Position numbers and translations under genes: made by a program. Source: Nitzschia sp. DOCU1 (Eukaryota; Bacillariophyta; Bacillariophyceae; Bacillariales; Bacillariaceae). Taken from it: a stretch of DNA of 64,000 nt. The notes beneath the pieces are model-generated. The model did not search any database. It saw nothing but the letters and a program-made list of their open reading frames with translations, and was not told the origin of the DNA. Location: assembly GCA_951394045.1 (NCBI GenBank), contig OX595995.1:1240001-1304000 (forward strand), in the 5' to 3' direction. Shown here piece by piece: positions 41,124 through 51,970 of the stretch; positions within the stretch are counted from its first letter, which is position 1, and each line of letters begins with the position of its first letter.

Positions 41124-42752
41124 ATGTGGAGGAGACGAAGGAAGCTCTTTCTATACGCTTCCGCATTTGCGGCCCTTGCCGGAAACTGTGCGAATGCGGA
41201 ACCCTTTTCGTCGATTCGGCAGCAGCGAGCATTACTACAACTGGATCCACTGTCCCCCGAAAATGCTGGTGGCCTCCGTGAAAAATCCGATTTGGATATG
41301 GCACATATCACTGCCAAAGAAATTGTCCGTGATATTTCCAGAGTACCTCGAGGTGGCGGAGTTGACACGCCGTCAACCCAACAGCTTGCCGGAGTGGTCG
41401 TTTTTACTCTTATCGAAGTGGCATTTCGCAAGTTTTTCAAAGCGTCTGGAATCAAATTTCCGGGACAATTGGCTGGTTGTGTATTTCTGTTTGCCTTTAT
41501 GATTTTGGCGCAAATCGTTTCACCGGGTCTCGGAGACACGATTTGTAATGCACTGAGTCCAGGATCAGGACTCTTGGCTAAATGGATGGGAGTCTTTTTT
41601 GTGCCAGGCTTGACCATGTTGCCCTTGGCTCCGTCTGTGGGGTCGCCTTTTGAGGTACGTTGACGACGTTGTATGGGAAGCAAAACTTGAACCATTTCTC
41701 ATACGTTTGCTTTGTGATAGATTGTCAAGACATTGGGAGTCATCGTGGGTGGTTTCTTTTACAGTCTGATGCTTGTGACATACAGTGTTCTAGGAGTTCG
41801 CAAGTTGCTGGGTACCATCTCGGTCGAATCCACGGTGGTGGCTGGAGGAACCGCCAAAAAGCCCTATGAACAATCTACCGAGAGTTTCTTGATTCAAGGT
41901 GCAATCGTTAGTGCGATTGTGAGCATTGTTGCCACAAAGCAGGGTTTGCCCTTACAGAAGCCATTGGAAACCATCTTTTTTGGATTCGCCACTCTGGCGT
42001 CATATGTTTGGGGTGCCAATCTTCCTAGTGGTATTACCCGAATCTTCAATCCATTGCTGACTTCGGCGATTATGACACTGTTAGTTGCCAAAGGCATGGG
42101 TTTGGCTACGGGGGCTTCCTTCGTGGACGTATTGCGATCGTATACTTGCAAAAAGTTGTCCCCTCTTGAAGCTGGAGCTGGGGACTTATTGCTCTTTCTG
42201 CTAAGTCCGTCCGTCATTTCATTCGCCATTGGAATGTACAAGGGCAAAAGTCTGATTGCAGCTAATCTTCCTGCCATTTTAACTGCTGTAACAATTGGAT
42301 CCCTTGGCAGTATGTTCGGTACAGCCGCGATTGCACGCCTCATTCAGTTGGGTGGGCCGGAAGGACAAATCATTCGTCTAGCGGCTGTACCGAGGAGTAC
42401 ACAAACAGCATTGGGTATGTTGATCGCTGAAATGTTGGGCGGAGACATTGCTATAGCAGCTACCATGATTATCTTGACGGGAATAATTGGGGGAATGGTC
42501 GGAGTCAAGACACTCGATGCGTGGGGCGTCAAAGATTCTGTCTCGAGAGGATTAGGCATCGGATCAGCAGGACTTAGTCTTGGCGTAGTCAGTATCAAGG
42601 GCGAGCAAGAAGCTTTTGCCTTTGCCGGTCTTTGTCTAGTACTGACGGCCGTGGCAGCGACTTGCTTTGCCTCGATACCTGCCGTTTCTGAGTTGTTGAT
42701 CAAGATTGCAGGCGGGGCTCCCAAGGTTCTGGAGGCTGCTACAACTGTTTAA
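41124..42752 (+). CDS. PLGG1: Plastidial glycolate/glycerate-type transporter (LrgA-LrgB fusion)
   Basis: Exons 41124-41654 and 41721-42752 with a 66-bp intron (GTACGT...GATAG, phase 0); 520 residues. The start MWRRRRKLFLYASAFAALAG contains an ASAFAA plastid motif. The LrgA-like half spans about residues 90-220 (VVVFTLIEVAFRKFF, IKFPGQLAGCVFLF, VFFVPGLTMLPLAPSVGSP). The LrgB-like half follows (LPSGITRIFNPLLTSAIM, PEGQIIRLAAVPRSTQTALG, KDSVSRGLGIGSAGLSLG), giving about 12 hydrophobic segments. The LrgA-LrgB fusion is the Arabidopsis PLGG1 architecture, which exchanges glycolate and glycerate in photorespiration. The same role in the diatom plastid is inferred. Longer N-terminal frames begin with TTG. 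Confidence 0.9.
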
Positions 42753-42915
42753 AATCATACTAGCACGTTATAAGCCTAAATGCATGATTTTACGTGTTTT
42801 TGTTCGTTCGTCAGTATTGCACTCGTCCAACAGGAAACAGATCAATGAATGAATGAGAGGTTACAACATGAAACTCCACCACCAGCATGATCACCAGGAG
42901 GGAATAGTAGTACCC

Positions 42916-43398
42916 TTAGCAGAGACTCCACCCGACTTTGAAATCGGAGTATGAGTTGACATAGGCGCCGGAAGAAGTTACAGTGTGCTTTACTTTGAAA
43001 AGCAACTCTGCTTTCGGTCCAGTGATATTATAACCAGCATCCAAGACGGTCAATGCGGTCACATAAGTGTTGAGCTTCCACTTGTCCCCAAGGGATTGGT
43101 CATTGGTAAAGTCGAGTATGGTTTCTTCCGTGGCAACTTGTGTGACATTTGCACTCTTGACTCCATTCTGATAGACTGAGCACCCTGAGAAAACGTCTTT
43201 TGGGTAATCGCCGCCACCCTGACGAGCGGCGCCGCCCAGACGTCGGTTAAAATCAGTAGCGCTTCCATCGAAATTACATTCTACCTTGTACAGACCTGTT
43301 GCGCACATTTTGATTTCAGTAACCTTTCCTTTTACGTCTTCTCCCTCTGCATATACAGTGCTGAGGAGGGCAAGAAGGTAGAGCCAGAGCTTCAGCAT
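42916..43398 (-). CDS. Small secreted protein of unknown function
   Basis: 160 residues from the ATG at 43398. The signal peptide MLKLWLYLLALLSTVYA is clean. The mature part is about 143 residues with a handful of cysteines (KMCATGLYKVEC, FSGCSVY, final WSLC), likely forming disulphides, and one NVT and one NIT sequon. The C-terminal half has alternating beta-type patterns (AELLFKVKHTVTSSGAYVN). No family is recognised. Confidence 0.75.
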   Translation of the reverse strand: MLKLWLYLLALLSTVYAEGEDVKGKVTEIKMCATGLYKVECNFDGSATDFNRRLGGAARQGGGDYPKDVFSGCSVYQNGVKSANVTQVATEETILDFTNDQSLGDKWKLNTYVTALTVLDAGYNITGPKAELLFKVKHTVTSSGAYVNSYSDFKVGWSLC

Positions 43399-44072
43399 GA
43401 TGATTCCTTAGGGATTGGTGGTGGTCGAGCGATTTTTTCGAGGAGTCTGTTCTTAAATTGTTGCCAAACGTTTTATGAGTCGTCGTTCAGTTGGCATCGG
43501 CATCAACATCAGAATGGGCATCGAATGCTTCCGAACAGCAGGTCGTTGCAGTTGATCACATTTGCTTTCGCTATGGACGTTTGAAGTACTCATATTCAAG
43601 CGCCAAGGAACATCACGTTTGATGTTGTTGCCCATGCAGTATTTGAAACGATCGAAATTATGGAATATCGTTCGAAGAGAAGGAAAAAGTGACCGGAGAA
43701 AAGCGAAAGCAACATCGAAGAGGCCATTCTACTCGACAGAAGGATTGGGGTTCCGACACGACGCGCTCGCCAAATTTTCTGACACCGACCGACCCAGCGC
43801 GCGGACGCCAGCCGAGAGTGTTAGCGCAGACCTTTAGGAACCCGGATGAGAACTGCTGTTGCAGCCGCGCGCCAAAACACAAACGCTAGTAGCGAGATCG
43901 CTGACAAAATTTTCAATCGCAGAAATTTTCCGTGTTAATCGTGCAAACTTGCATCCACCAAGGTTATTGACAATTGCTTTGTGGCAGTGCGTCTTGCTAT
44001 TGGCCTTTGGAATTGAAGCAATTTCTTCAACTACCCCATCGGAGTACATCCACCTTTTCATGTTGATACAAT
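43399..44072. other. Intergenic region
   Basis: No gene is supported. It separates the divergent secreted-protein gene and the basic protein at 44073. Only chance frames on both strands are seen. Confidence 0.5.
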
Positions 44073-44807
44073 ATGTTTCCTCCACCCCGTGGTCCTTTAC
44101 CGAAAATAGCAAAACCGTCGCCTATTCGGCGACGCCGTAGCAGCCAAGAAATTCTGGGCCTCCAAAATCACGCACCGGAAATTAGTGCCAGTGAACACGA
44201 CGAGGACGAGAAAAAGCCCACTGTACTCATCACGAAAAATTTGAATGTATCGGCAGGAGGTACATTTTACGAAAAAGCAAAGTCTCGTCGTGGCAGGCAT
44301 GCCAAAGCACTAACCGAGCATAGTCACGAGGCTATTGCACTGCGACGTTCGTCCAGTGAAGGCAGCAGGGGACCGAACGGCACGGCTAATACATTCATGT
44401 ACCGACATTGCAAGGGAGAACTGGATCCAGAAAAGGCGGACGAAGTTCGCTTCCAGCAACAGGCGGATTTGCGCATGGCCAAAATTCGACAATTTCAAAG
44501 AGAACTCGTGGGGGCGCCACCACCACCACCACGGCAGCACAGTTTCCCAGTGGCACGTCGAATGCCTGCAGCAGCGGCTACTACTAGCCAGAGGAAAAAG
44601 CCGGCACTCATAAAGGATAGGAGTACCAGGGCGAATGTTGTAGATTTGACTCGAAGGGCTGCTCGACCGATCCAAAAGAACAACCGTCCTACTGCTAGTA
44701 GCAGACCAGTAGCGGCTGCCCCCAAGGAAGCTCCCAAACGAAAAACGATACAAGCAAAGTATATTTCTGCTCCTATTCCTCGAAAAATACTACCCGCCCG
44801 AAAATAG
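44073..44807 (+). CDS. Basic, disordered hypothetical protein
   Basis: 244 residues from the ATG at 44073. Rich in Arg, Lys, Pro and Ala. A middle segment (GTFYEKAKSRRGRHAKAL and PEKADEVRFQQQADLRMAKI) looks helical; a polyproline run (PPPPPP) and a basic C-terminus follow. The frame has no other rival and the composition looks coding. No domain is recognised; a nucleic-acid-binding or cytoskeletal adaptor role would be speculation. Confidence 0.65.
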   Translation: MFPPPRGPLPKIAKPSPIRRRRSSQEILGLQNHAPEISASEHDEDEKKPTVLITKNLNVSAGGTFYEKAKSRRGRHAKALTEHSHEAIALRRSSSEGSRGPNGTANTFMYRHCKGELDPEKADEVRFQQQADLRMAKIRQFQRELVGAPPPPPRQHSFPVARRMPAAAATTSQRKKPALIKDRSTRANVVDLTRRAARPIQKNNRPTASSRPVAAAPKEAPKRKTIQAKYISAPIPRKILPARK

Positions 44808-45078
44808 GCGGGACGGAAGCGTAGCGTAGCGTAGCAGGAGAAACAGTGTTTCAAATTACTGGGAATTCGAGCACCTCCTCTCATCTACCATGGGGACGAA
44901 TTGGGAGTTTTTCTATATATTGTTTTTGTTTGACATGATATTTATTCGGGGTATAAATTTTTTTCTAGTAGTAGCCACTACTTTTAGAACAAGTTTTGTG
45001 TGTATAACAATCCTTGTATGATTCCATACTCGTCGTCTAATTCCTGCAATGCAATAGTAACTCGAAATACAGAATGGT

Positions 45079-46170
45079 TTACCAGAATTTGAGCGCGTTA
45101 CCCTTGGACTTTTTCCTGTTGTCCTTGGCTGGTCGTTGTTTCTGGTTGGGTTCCTCCTTCTTTTCGTCGTTGTCTGAATCCGCGGAAGCTGTCAAGTCCA
45201 CCACAGTTTGTTTGGTTTTCTTGTTCCGTCCTTGTTGTTGTTGTGATGCAGTACTAGTACGAGACGCGGAACTTCGTGGTCGTGTTTGACCACTGAGTAA
45301 TGATCGACGATTATTATCGGAGGGTAATAATCGTTCATTGTTGCCGTTATTACCTCCGGATGTTTCCACATGTCGTTCGACTCGTCCATCGGCATGACGT
45401 ACGACTCGTTCCGTGACGGTCTCGCGTTGTCCATTAATGATACGAGTGGTGGTCGAAGTCGAGACGGACGTTCCAGCACCCATACCACCCATATCACCAA
45501 AGGATGTCGAACTAGACATGATTACATTGTTGCTGCTGCTACCACCAGCAAAGTTTGGACCAAAATTTCCAGGATTCATCATCATCATCATGTTACGAGC
45601 CGATGAAAAGAAGGGATCATTTCCAAACATGGAACCACGACCAAACAACGAGCCACGACCAAAAGGAGATTGAAAAAAGGGATCATCAAAGGGACTTTGT
45701 CCACGTTGCGGCATTCCACCACCCATGGCAGCTCCAAATTCTTGTCGAAAGACTCGTTCAAAGACTTCAAAGGGATCATGTAAATCCGAAAAGAAATCAT
45801 ACTGTGGATGATGATGTTGATTACGATGCGAAGACGAAGTTCGACGTCGACCACCACGACGCTGATCCTCCTCCTCATCACTGCTGCTATCCCTGTCATT
45901 GTCTTGATAATGCATTCCATATCGTCGCGCATGATCATACTCTCGACGTTTTTGAGGATTACTCAAAATTTCATAGGCATTGGAAATTTTGGCAAATAGA
46001 TGATGATGATGATGATGATGCTGACTGGCACTACTACTGCCACCATTGTTGTTGTTTTGTCGATCCGGATGATGTTGGAGGGCTAGTTTGCGATATGCCT
46101 TTTTAATCTCGGCTTCCGTGGCAGTCGGGGAAACGCCCAAGACTTGATAGGCGTCGTCTCCGGGGTCCAT
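45079..46170 (-). CDS. Class B J-domain (DnaJ/Hsp40) protein
   Basis: 363 residues from the ATG at 46170. The J-domain occupies residues 5-75: [20 protein letters not shown], an intact HHPD and [22 protein letters not shown] stimulates Hsp70 ATPase. A His run ([10 protein letters not shown]) interrupts the loop after HPD. There is no CxxCxGxG zinc domain, so it is class B. A Gly/Phe/Met-rich region ([31 protein letters not shown]) and a short [15 protein letters not shown] motif follow, as in DNAJB6-type proteins. The C-terminus is Lys-rich and ends GNALKFW. Its ATG lies 638 bp from the divergent Twinkle start, with a CRE between. Confidence 0.92.
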   Translation of the reverse strand: MDPGDDAYQVLGVSPTATEAEIKKAYRKLALQHHPDRQNNNNGGSSSASQHHHHHHHLFAKISNAYEILSNPQKRREYDHARRYGMHYQDNDRDSSSDEEEDQRRGGRRRTSSSHRNQHHHPQYDFFSDLHDPFEVFERVFRQEFGAAMGGGMPQRGQSPFDDPFFQSPFGRGSLFGRGSMFGNDPFFSSARNMMMMMNPGNFGPNFAGGSSSNNVIMSSSTSFGDMGGMGAGTSVSTSTTTRIINGQRETVTERVVRHADGRVERHVETSGGNNGNNERLLPSDNNRRSLLSGQTRPRSSASRTSTASQQQQGRNKKTKQTVVDLTASADSDNDEKKEEPNQKQRPAKDNRKKSKGNALKFW

Positions 46171-46598
46171 GATGTTGATGGAGTGAGTGTGTGATGGTGA
46201 TGATCGAAAGTATTCGTGGCAGTGGAAGGCTCACGTCCGGACCTTTGCTGTGGCTGTTACTTTTGCGTCTCTCCCAAGAAAAAGTAAGAACAGATGTAAC
46301 AATAGCAGTCGTGCTGTAGGATAAAGAGAAGTGGTGTGTCTGCATGTGTGTGTGGCGATTGTTTCGCTTTTGCGAGGAGTTTTCGAAGATTTTCCGCAAG
46401 GTGGTTGAATGACCATGTTTCTCGGAATTTCTTCCCTATCTCGTGGTCGCTGGTCCCCTTTGGTTGGTAAATTTCCACGTTGGAATCGGGGCGAATCCTT
46501 TCGCTTCTCTTCAATCCACTCCAAAACACAAATCCTTGGCCCTTCTGCGAAATGGTCGGACCACAGAACGGACGATCCATTCGAAGAAGTCCATTTCG

Positions 46599-46606
46599 TG
46601 ACGTCA
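46599..46606. promoter_or_regulatory. Perfect TGACGTCA (CRE-type) element with overlapping CGTCAC repeat
   Basis: Lies in the divergent promoter between the J-protein (start 46170) and the primase-helicase (start 46808), 202 bp upstream of the latter. The context is cgtgacgtcacgtcac, so there are two overlapping ACGTCAC motifs. Function inferred from motif only. Confidence 0.4.
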
Positions 46607-46807
46607 CGTCACTGCCGCGCCAAAAAAATTGAGTGCCTCTTCTTCGGCATTGGTGGGACCATCCTCACTCCGACGCCCCACACCGGCCCAATCACATGTG
46701 AAAATCTGAAGCACAAGAAGCATTGCTGCATATTGCAACGAAAGAAGACTTCTTTCACTACCTTTTTCTCTGGAATCCATTCATTCTCATCATCATTCTA
46801 AAACATC

Positions 46808-49336
46808 ATGCTCCGCCATTTTGCCCGTCGTGGCATTCCGTTTCGACACTACGGTGCAGCAGCATCACAAATGACAGCAGTCGCTACTGCTGCCACAACA
46901 ACATCATCACATCTCTGGATGCAATCACCACCACAACTTGTCACCAAACGCTTCCAAGGCGCGTACGTGAGTCGCCATAATATTTCCATGCAAGTATCTC
47001 CTCAAGTCATTATGGACTATTGTCAATCCCACCTAGGCTTGGCCAAGAATCAATTCAAATGCACTTCCAGTCACGTGTTGCTGAAAGAATGTCCCTTTTG
47101 TCCCAAACCCACGGGAGGCAAATTGAGCAATTTGTACAAACTCTACATTGAATCCACAAGTGGAACGTACTTTTGTCATCGATGTGGTGCTTCGGGATCG
47201 TGGTTTGATTTCAAGGCTCACTTGAATAGTGGGGCAGTGACGATTAGTAGTGGTGGTGGCGGTAATTCGGTGGTACATTATGGTAGTGGTGCGTCGTCGT
47301 GGGGCGGTAATGGTGGTAATGGAGGCGGATATCCAACCTGGCCAGGAACGAGTACGCGAGGCCGATCCAAGGAGGATCCTACTCATCAAGATGCTCTGGG
47401 AGGAAATCCCCATAAAGAACCACCTCTCCCACTGCCACCGTCTCGCTTGTCGGGTCTTTACTCGTCACGACTCTTGGATCCACCGCCCGAAACTACGAGC
47501 ACGAATCTTGCCTTGGATTACTTGGTGCAACAACGAGGACTGACGCGGGCCACATTGCGCAAATATGGTGTCGGCAAGGCCGACTATCAATTTCCGGGCG
47601 ATCAGGGTTATGTGCAAGCAGAATGTATCACCTTTCCATGGATCATGAAGGAATCCGACTTGCAAATGCAAGAAGCTTTGCGGGGAGCCGATTATTTGGG
47701 AACGGCGGCAACAAAAAAGAACAGCACCAATAGTAGTACTGGCAAGGACGAGAAGAATGGCCAGCAAGCCGCATCTTCCGCATTGCACGAAGCTACCAAA
47801 GACAAGGGTTCTTCTTACAGCAACAGCGACGAGACGAATACGAACGATGCTACCGTCGCTTCTAATGAATCGGCTGTGGCTCAGGAGATTACAGATCCCT
47901 TTGTCACACGCCGCATCAAAGCCCGCGCCGTCTCGGAAAAAGCGTGGCAACGATTGGATCCACCAGGTGGTGGTTGGGGATTGTTTGGTTTGCATACTGT
48001 CCCGGACGATGCCACCTCGATTGTCTTGACCGAAGGCGAATACGATGCCATGGCCGTCTCGCAAGCCACGGGCCGGCCCGCCGTGAGTTTGCCGAATGGA
48101 TGTCGATCCTTGCCCGTGCCAGTCTTGCCTTTGCTGGAAAGATTCTCCAAGATTTACTTGTGGATGGACAATGACGTTCCCGGACAAGAAGGGGCTCAAA
48201 AATTTGCCAAGAAACTCGGACTCAACAGATGTTATATTGTGTCGTGTCGAGAGGCCAAGGATGCCAATGACGCATTATTACAAGGTCTCGATTTGGATTC
48301 TTATATTCAACAAGCAAGTCTTGTGCCTCATGATCGGTTATTGTCCTTTAAAGATTTGCGTGATCAAGTTTTGCATGAATTGCTAGAGCCGGATCTCTAC
48401 AAGGGCGTACCGATTCCCAGTCTGCCGGGATTTACCAAACTCATCAAGGGCTTTCGGCGGGGAGAATTGACCGTCTTGACGGGTGCCACGGGGAGTGGCA
48501 AGACGACCTTTTTGGGTCAAGTCAGTTTGGATTTGGCCGAACAAGGCATTAATGTCTTGTGGGGTTCCTTTGAAATCAAGAACACGCGGCTGCTACACAA
48601 GCTCATGATTCAGTTTTCCAGAAATCCTCTGCCGGATAGTAGTGATCCGGCGGCACCGGAAATCTTGAATACGTTGGCGGATCGTTTTGAGGGGTTGCCC
48701 ATGCACTTTTTGAGATTTCATGGGGGTTCCGATATCGATGAAGTCTTGGATGCCATGGAATATTCTGTCTATGTGCACGATACGGAACATATCATCTTGG
48801 ACAATATGCAGTTCATGATTAACCGATCCAGCACGAATGGCAAGAATAGTTCCTTTGAAAAGTTTGATGTCCAAGACATTGCCATTGAAAAGTTTCGAAA
48901 GTTTGCGACGCAGCACAATGTCCATTTGACGCTGGTGGTGCATCCCCGAAAGGAAGATGAGGCGAGCCCACTCAACATTTCCAGTTTCTATGGGTCGGCC
49001 AAGGCAACACAAGAAGCCGATACAGTATTGATTCTACAGACGGACCAGAATCGCTCCAAGACAATCGAAGTCAAAAAGAATCGATACGATGGTACTTTGG
49101 GACGGTCCAAGCTCTTTTTTGAGAGCAAGAGTGGACGCTATACAGAACAGGAAGGCGGCAGTGGGGGTGCTCCACTGCCTGCTGTTGTGCCGGATCCCAG
49201 TAAACCACATTCGATCAACTTTAAGGGTCCGTGGAAGCGTTCGCCACCTGAGCCTGAGCCGGAAGGCTTGGATAACCATTGGGATTCAATGCTAACCCCA
49301 GGCAGAGCCGCAGATGAGTACTCGGGCCGAGCATAG
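46808..49336 (+). CDS. TWINKLE: Twinkle-type organellar DNA primase-helicase
   Basis: 842 residues from the ATG at 46808. The start MLRHFARRGIPFRHYGAAAS is a basic presequence, likely mitochondrial. A zinc-binding primase module comes first (CPFCPKP at about residue 94, then YFCHRCGASGSW at about 123). A Gly/Asn-rich linker is followed by a TOPRIM fold (TEGEYDAMA at about 408 and WMDNDVPGQ at about 452, supplying the metal-binding acidic residues). The RecA-like helicase half holds Walker A TGATGSGKTT (about 558), a hydrophobic strand ending in the Walker B-type HIILDNMQF, and the SFYGSAKATQEAD region. This is the T7 gp4-like arrangement. Unlike metazoan Twinkle, zinc finger and TOPRIM residues look intact, so primase activity is expected, as in plants. 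Confidence 0.93.
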   Translation: MLRHFARRGIPFRHYGAAASQMTAVATAATTTSSHLWMQSPPQLVTKRFQGAYVSRHNISMQVSPQVIMDYCQSHLGLAKNQFKCTSSHVLLKECPFCPKPTGGKLSNLYKLYIESTSGTYFCHRCGASGSWFDFKAHLNSGAVTISSGGGGNSVVHYGSGASSWGGNGGNGGGYPTWPGTSTRGRSKEDPTHQDALGGNPHKEPPLPLPPSRLSGLYSSRLLDPPPETTSTNLALDYLVQQRGLTRATLRKYGVGKADYQFPGDQGYVQAECITFPWIMKESDLQMQEALRGADYLGTAATKKNSTNSSTGKDEKNGQQAASSALHEATKDKGSSYSNSDETNTNDATVASNESAVAQEITDPFVTRRIKARAVSEKAWQRLDPPGGGWGLFGLHTVPDDATSIVLTEGEYDAMAVSQATGRPAVSLPNGCRSLPVPVLPLLERFSKIYLWMDNDVPGQEGAQKFAKKLGLNRCYIVSCREAKDANDALLQGLDLDSYIQQASLVPHDRLLSFKDLRDQVLHELLEPDLYKGVPIPSLPGFTKLIKGFRRGELTVLTGATGSGKTTFLGQVSLDLAEQGINVLWGSFEIKNTRLLHKLMIQFSRNPLPDSSDPAAPEILNTLADRFEGLPMHFLRFHGGSDIDEVLDAMEYSVYVHDTEHIILDNMQFMINRSSTNGKNSSFEKFDVQDIAIEKFRKFATQHNVHLTLVVHPRKEDEASPLNISSFYGSAKATQEADTVLILQTDQNRSKTIEVKKNRYDGTLGRSKLFFESKSGRYTEQEGGSGGAPLPAVVPDPSKPHSINFKGPWKRSPPEPEPEGLDNHWDSMLTPGRAADEYSGRA

Positions 49337-49772
49337 TTTCCAAGGTTCGAATCTTTCTCGAATCTATCCCCAAGAGAGATTGGGGTTGGCTCCATGGCTC
49401 CTTCCTGGGACAAAGTCACATATCGGCCCCGTTGCTTGAAACGTCCTTCAAAATAGCCTGACAGAACCATGGGGCAATTTGCATGGAGCTCAATGCTCGG
49501 TGTTGCTCTCAAGCCTCCTACAAACCCTACAATCGATTACAACAACGACTCTGCATTGGGACCAACGTCGCAGCCGACCGGTCTATCTCGTACAAAACAA
49601 TACAATGAATGCCAGCGAATATAGTTCTATTGTTTATCATTCTAGTCTGATAAGTAGGACATCCCACGTGGAATCGCATGCGTTGATGCGTGGATAAGGA
49701 CAGAGATAATGGTAGTGATGCATAATCATGGCCCCATCTTGGATTGGAAATCGGCGTCGTCAGTCACCGCGT
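49337..49772. other. Intergenic region
   Basis: No gene supported. The ggttcgaatct at about 49343 resembles a tRNA T-loop but lacks a matching stem. Confidence 0.5.
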
Positions 49773-50069
49773 TCAGTCTCTGGGTTGCTTCCATTCTACG
49801 AGCGCAATTGTCGTATCGTTTCTTCCCCGTTGTTGTTGCCCCTGTTGCTGCAATGACGTCGCCGTTTGCATGTAACTTTGTAGACGCAGTAAGACATGCA
49901 ACATGGCGACTTCCTGATTCCGCAGCCGAAGATATCGAATGGCCCGGATGTGATCAGCACAAAGTCTGCGCAAGTCCCGATGTCCCCCACTCAGTCTGTG
50001 TAAATGTTGTCGTATCAGGGTTCGCTTTTTCTCTCGCGAGGATTGTGATGGAGAAGTCTTCTTCGCCAT
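49773..50069 (-). CDS. Possible small basic helical protein
   Basis: 98 residues from the ATG at 50069 (MAKKTSPSQSSREKKRTLIR). The chain is strongly helical and Arg/Leu/Gln-rich (HLHRLSGGHRDLRRLCADHI, LRLRNQEVAMLHVLLRLQSY) and ends in a Gln-rich stretch. No family is recognised. Overlapping frames on the other strand are possible, so this is tentative. Confidence 0.4.
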   Translation of the reverse strand: MAKKTSPSQSSREKKRTLIRQHLHRLSGGHRDLRRLCADHIRAIRYLRLRNQEVAMLHVLLRLQSYMQTATSLQQQGQQQRGRNDTTIALVEWKQPRD

Positions 50070-51970
50070 GTTGATGGAATTGGAGGGTGAGGGATGAGAG
50101 GTAATGCGACGGTGACCAATATCTTCTTGATTGAGAAGGAGGAGGCACCGATTCTGATATTGAATAATGAATTGTCGGATTGATTCCAACAAGGTAACTG
50201 AAATGCTCTGGGCTGCGAAGGAAATTGTAAGAGTAGCACAATCTTCGCTGCAGACAATGAGAGTGATGCGTGATGCGGAAGAGACAGACTTTCGCTTTCA
50301 AGAAAAATGTGAGCCACGTTGCCCTCCAGCAGGCGACGCAGATGCCAACGTGGCCCATATAAGCGGAAGTATTCCGCGACCATGCATTCGCCGGAGGATT
50401 TTACTTAAGTGCTTTGGGATTGACGCTTCGATTTTGGGCTTCGCCAGTGACACATCTACTTAAGAACTTAAATCTTTAGCCAATGACGTAATGGAAAGAA
50501 GGATGTTGAGCTTGCGATGGATGATCGATGTGGTGTCCACGTTGCTCCCTCCCCCGGCTATTCATTCTTGCAAGCTGCTTCGCAAAAGCGGCAGATGCCG
50601 TATGCATGCATTGCATCCCAATGACCCACCCAAAATCAAATAAACCACGGAGCTTACAGGTATGCGCCCCCCTCTTTTGAAAAGGGGATTCGTACGCAGG
50701 CAGCGCAATTATGGAGCTATCCGTACGAAATACCTCGAGTCAAACTCGGCCGACTGCCCTCTTACGACGTTACTATGCTGGTGCCGGTGCCGGTGCCGAC
50801 GTTTCGAAGAGATAGTAGTAGCGCAACTTGTATGAGATAGACGCACGTAGTACCCTGTGTTTGATTTTATACTTCATTGGCAAGGAAGCGCCCACAGCGG
50901 CCCCCACTAGAGATTCTTCTCCTCATCTCGAATCGGCTCATTGTTCCACGCTGCCGTGGACTTGCCAATTTTGTTCTCTCAACAACAAGTCCAACAAGAA
51001 CTATTCAGCGCTATTCGCCGGAATGGCTGTCGTAGTTGAATCTTTGGAGTTGACAACATGGTTTCTTTTTGCCACTACTACTCTGAGATTTTTCGCATTG
51101 CATCTTCGTCCCCTCGCTTCCTGCGAGAGATGAGTAGTACGGGGTCCATTTTTGTGACCTACTAGTACTAGTAGTAAAGTGCTGGCTAGCTACCGAGGCC
51201 CTCGTCGGCGCGTTTGAACGACCTACTATCGTCCTCGAATCAAAGAGCGCTTCCGACGAGCCGATGGCGTTACAATGTTCTTTCATGCTAACATGCATGC
51301 GTGGTGAGCTTTCCCCCAATGCCGAAGAAAGTTCCGACCTTGCGTGAGGGAAGTTTTGTGTGAGGGCATCGAAGCAGATGCCCTTTCGCGTGTATGGTCT
51401 GCCCGACTGCGCAATGACACGGACGGTAGGTGGCCAGACGTTTTGTCGTGTGGCAAGAGCTTGTGGTCGGATAAGTCCGATTTTGAAGGAACCCGGAATA
51501 TGCCCGGTGACATCATTTTGGCAAAACGTTCGCTAAATAAATCGATGAGTTCTGGGGCAAAAGTTGATCTGCGATAGCTCAACGCCACGTCGAGGACCCC
51601 TAATACATCGAACACGTACTTCCCTCCATCTCAGCCGCTCCCTCTCTCGGCTATGGCGCCATCAGCGCTCACGAATTCATGCCTCTCGCTTCTTCTGCCG
51701 CCGCTGCAGGCTATTATTATCGTGTTCGTTAGCGTGTGCTGACGGCAGCTCCTTGTCAGGTTAGAGAATCCATCTGGCGACTTGATTCGACTAGCTATTT
51801 TCTGTGCGATCGTTGACGAAGTCAAAAGACACGACCTTGCAATACGATTGCTTCGTGGCAGAGTTACAAGGTACATCAGAATTGTTGACATAGTCAATCA
51901 TTCACTCAATAGCGTTTCCTCACGGTCACACCCCTATATCATTAATCGGATCACTGCAAAGGAAAGAAAA
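50070..51970. other. Long intergenic region upstream of prenyl synthase gene, with zinc-finger-like relic
   Basis: No intact gene is supported over 1.9 kb. At 50951-51020 the + strand reads LPWTCQFCSLNNKSNKNYSA, which resembles a RanBP2-type zinc finger (W-x-C-x2-C...N...C-x2-C) with the second cysteine pair replaced by Tyr and Leu. The frame has no ATG start. Short frames at 51283-51615 and 51344-51577 overlap on opposite strands and show no domain. Near 51165 and elsewhere tactagtagta-type tracts occur. Confidence 0.45.

Noticed and set aside
49343..49360. ggttcgaatct resembling a tRNA T-loop
   Set aside because: No 5-bp T-stem and no acceptor stem or other arms around it.
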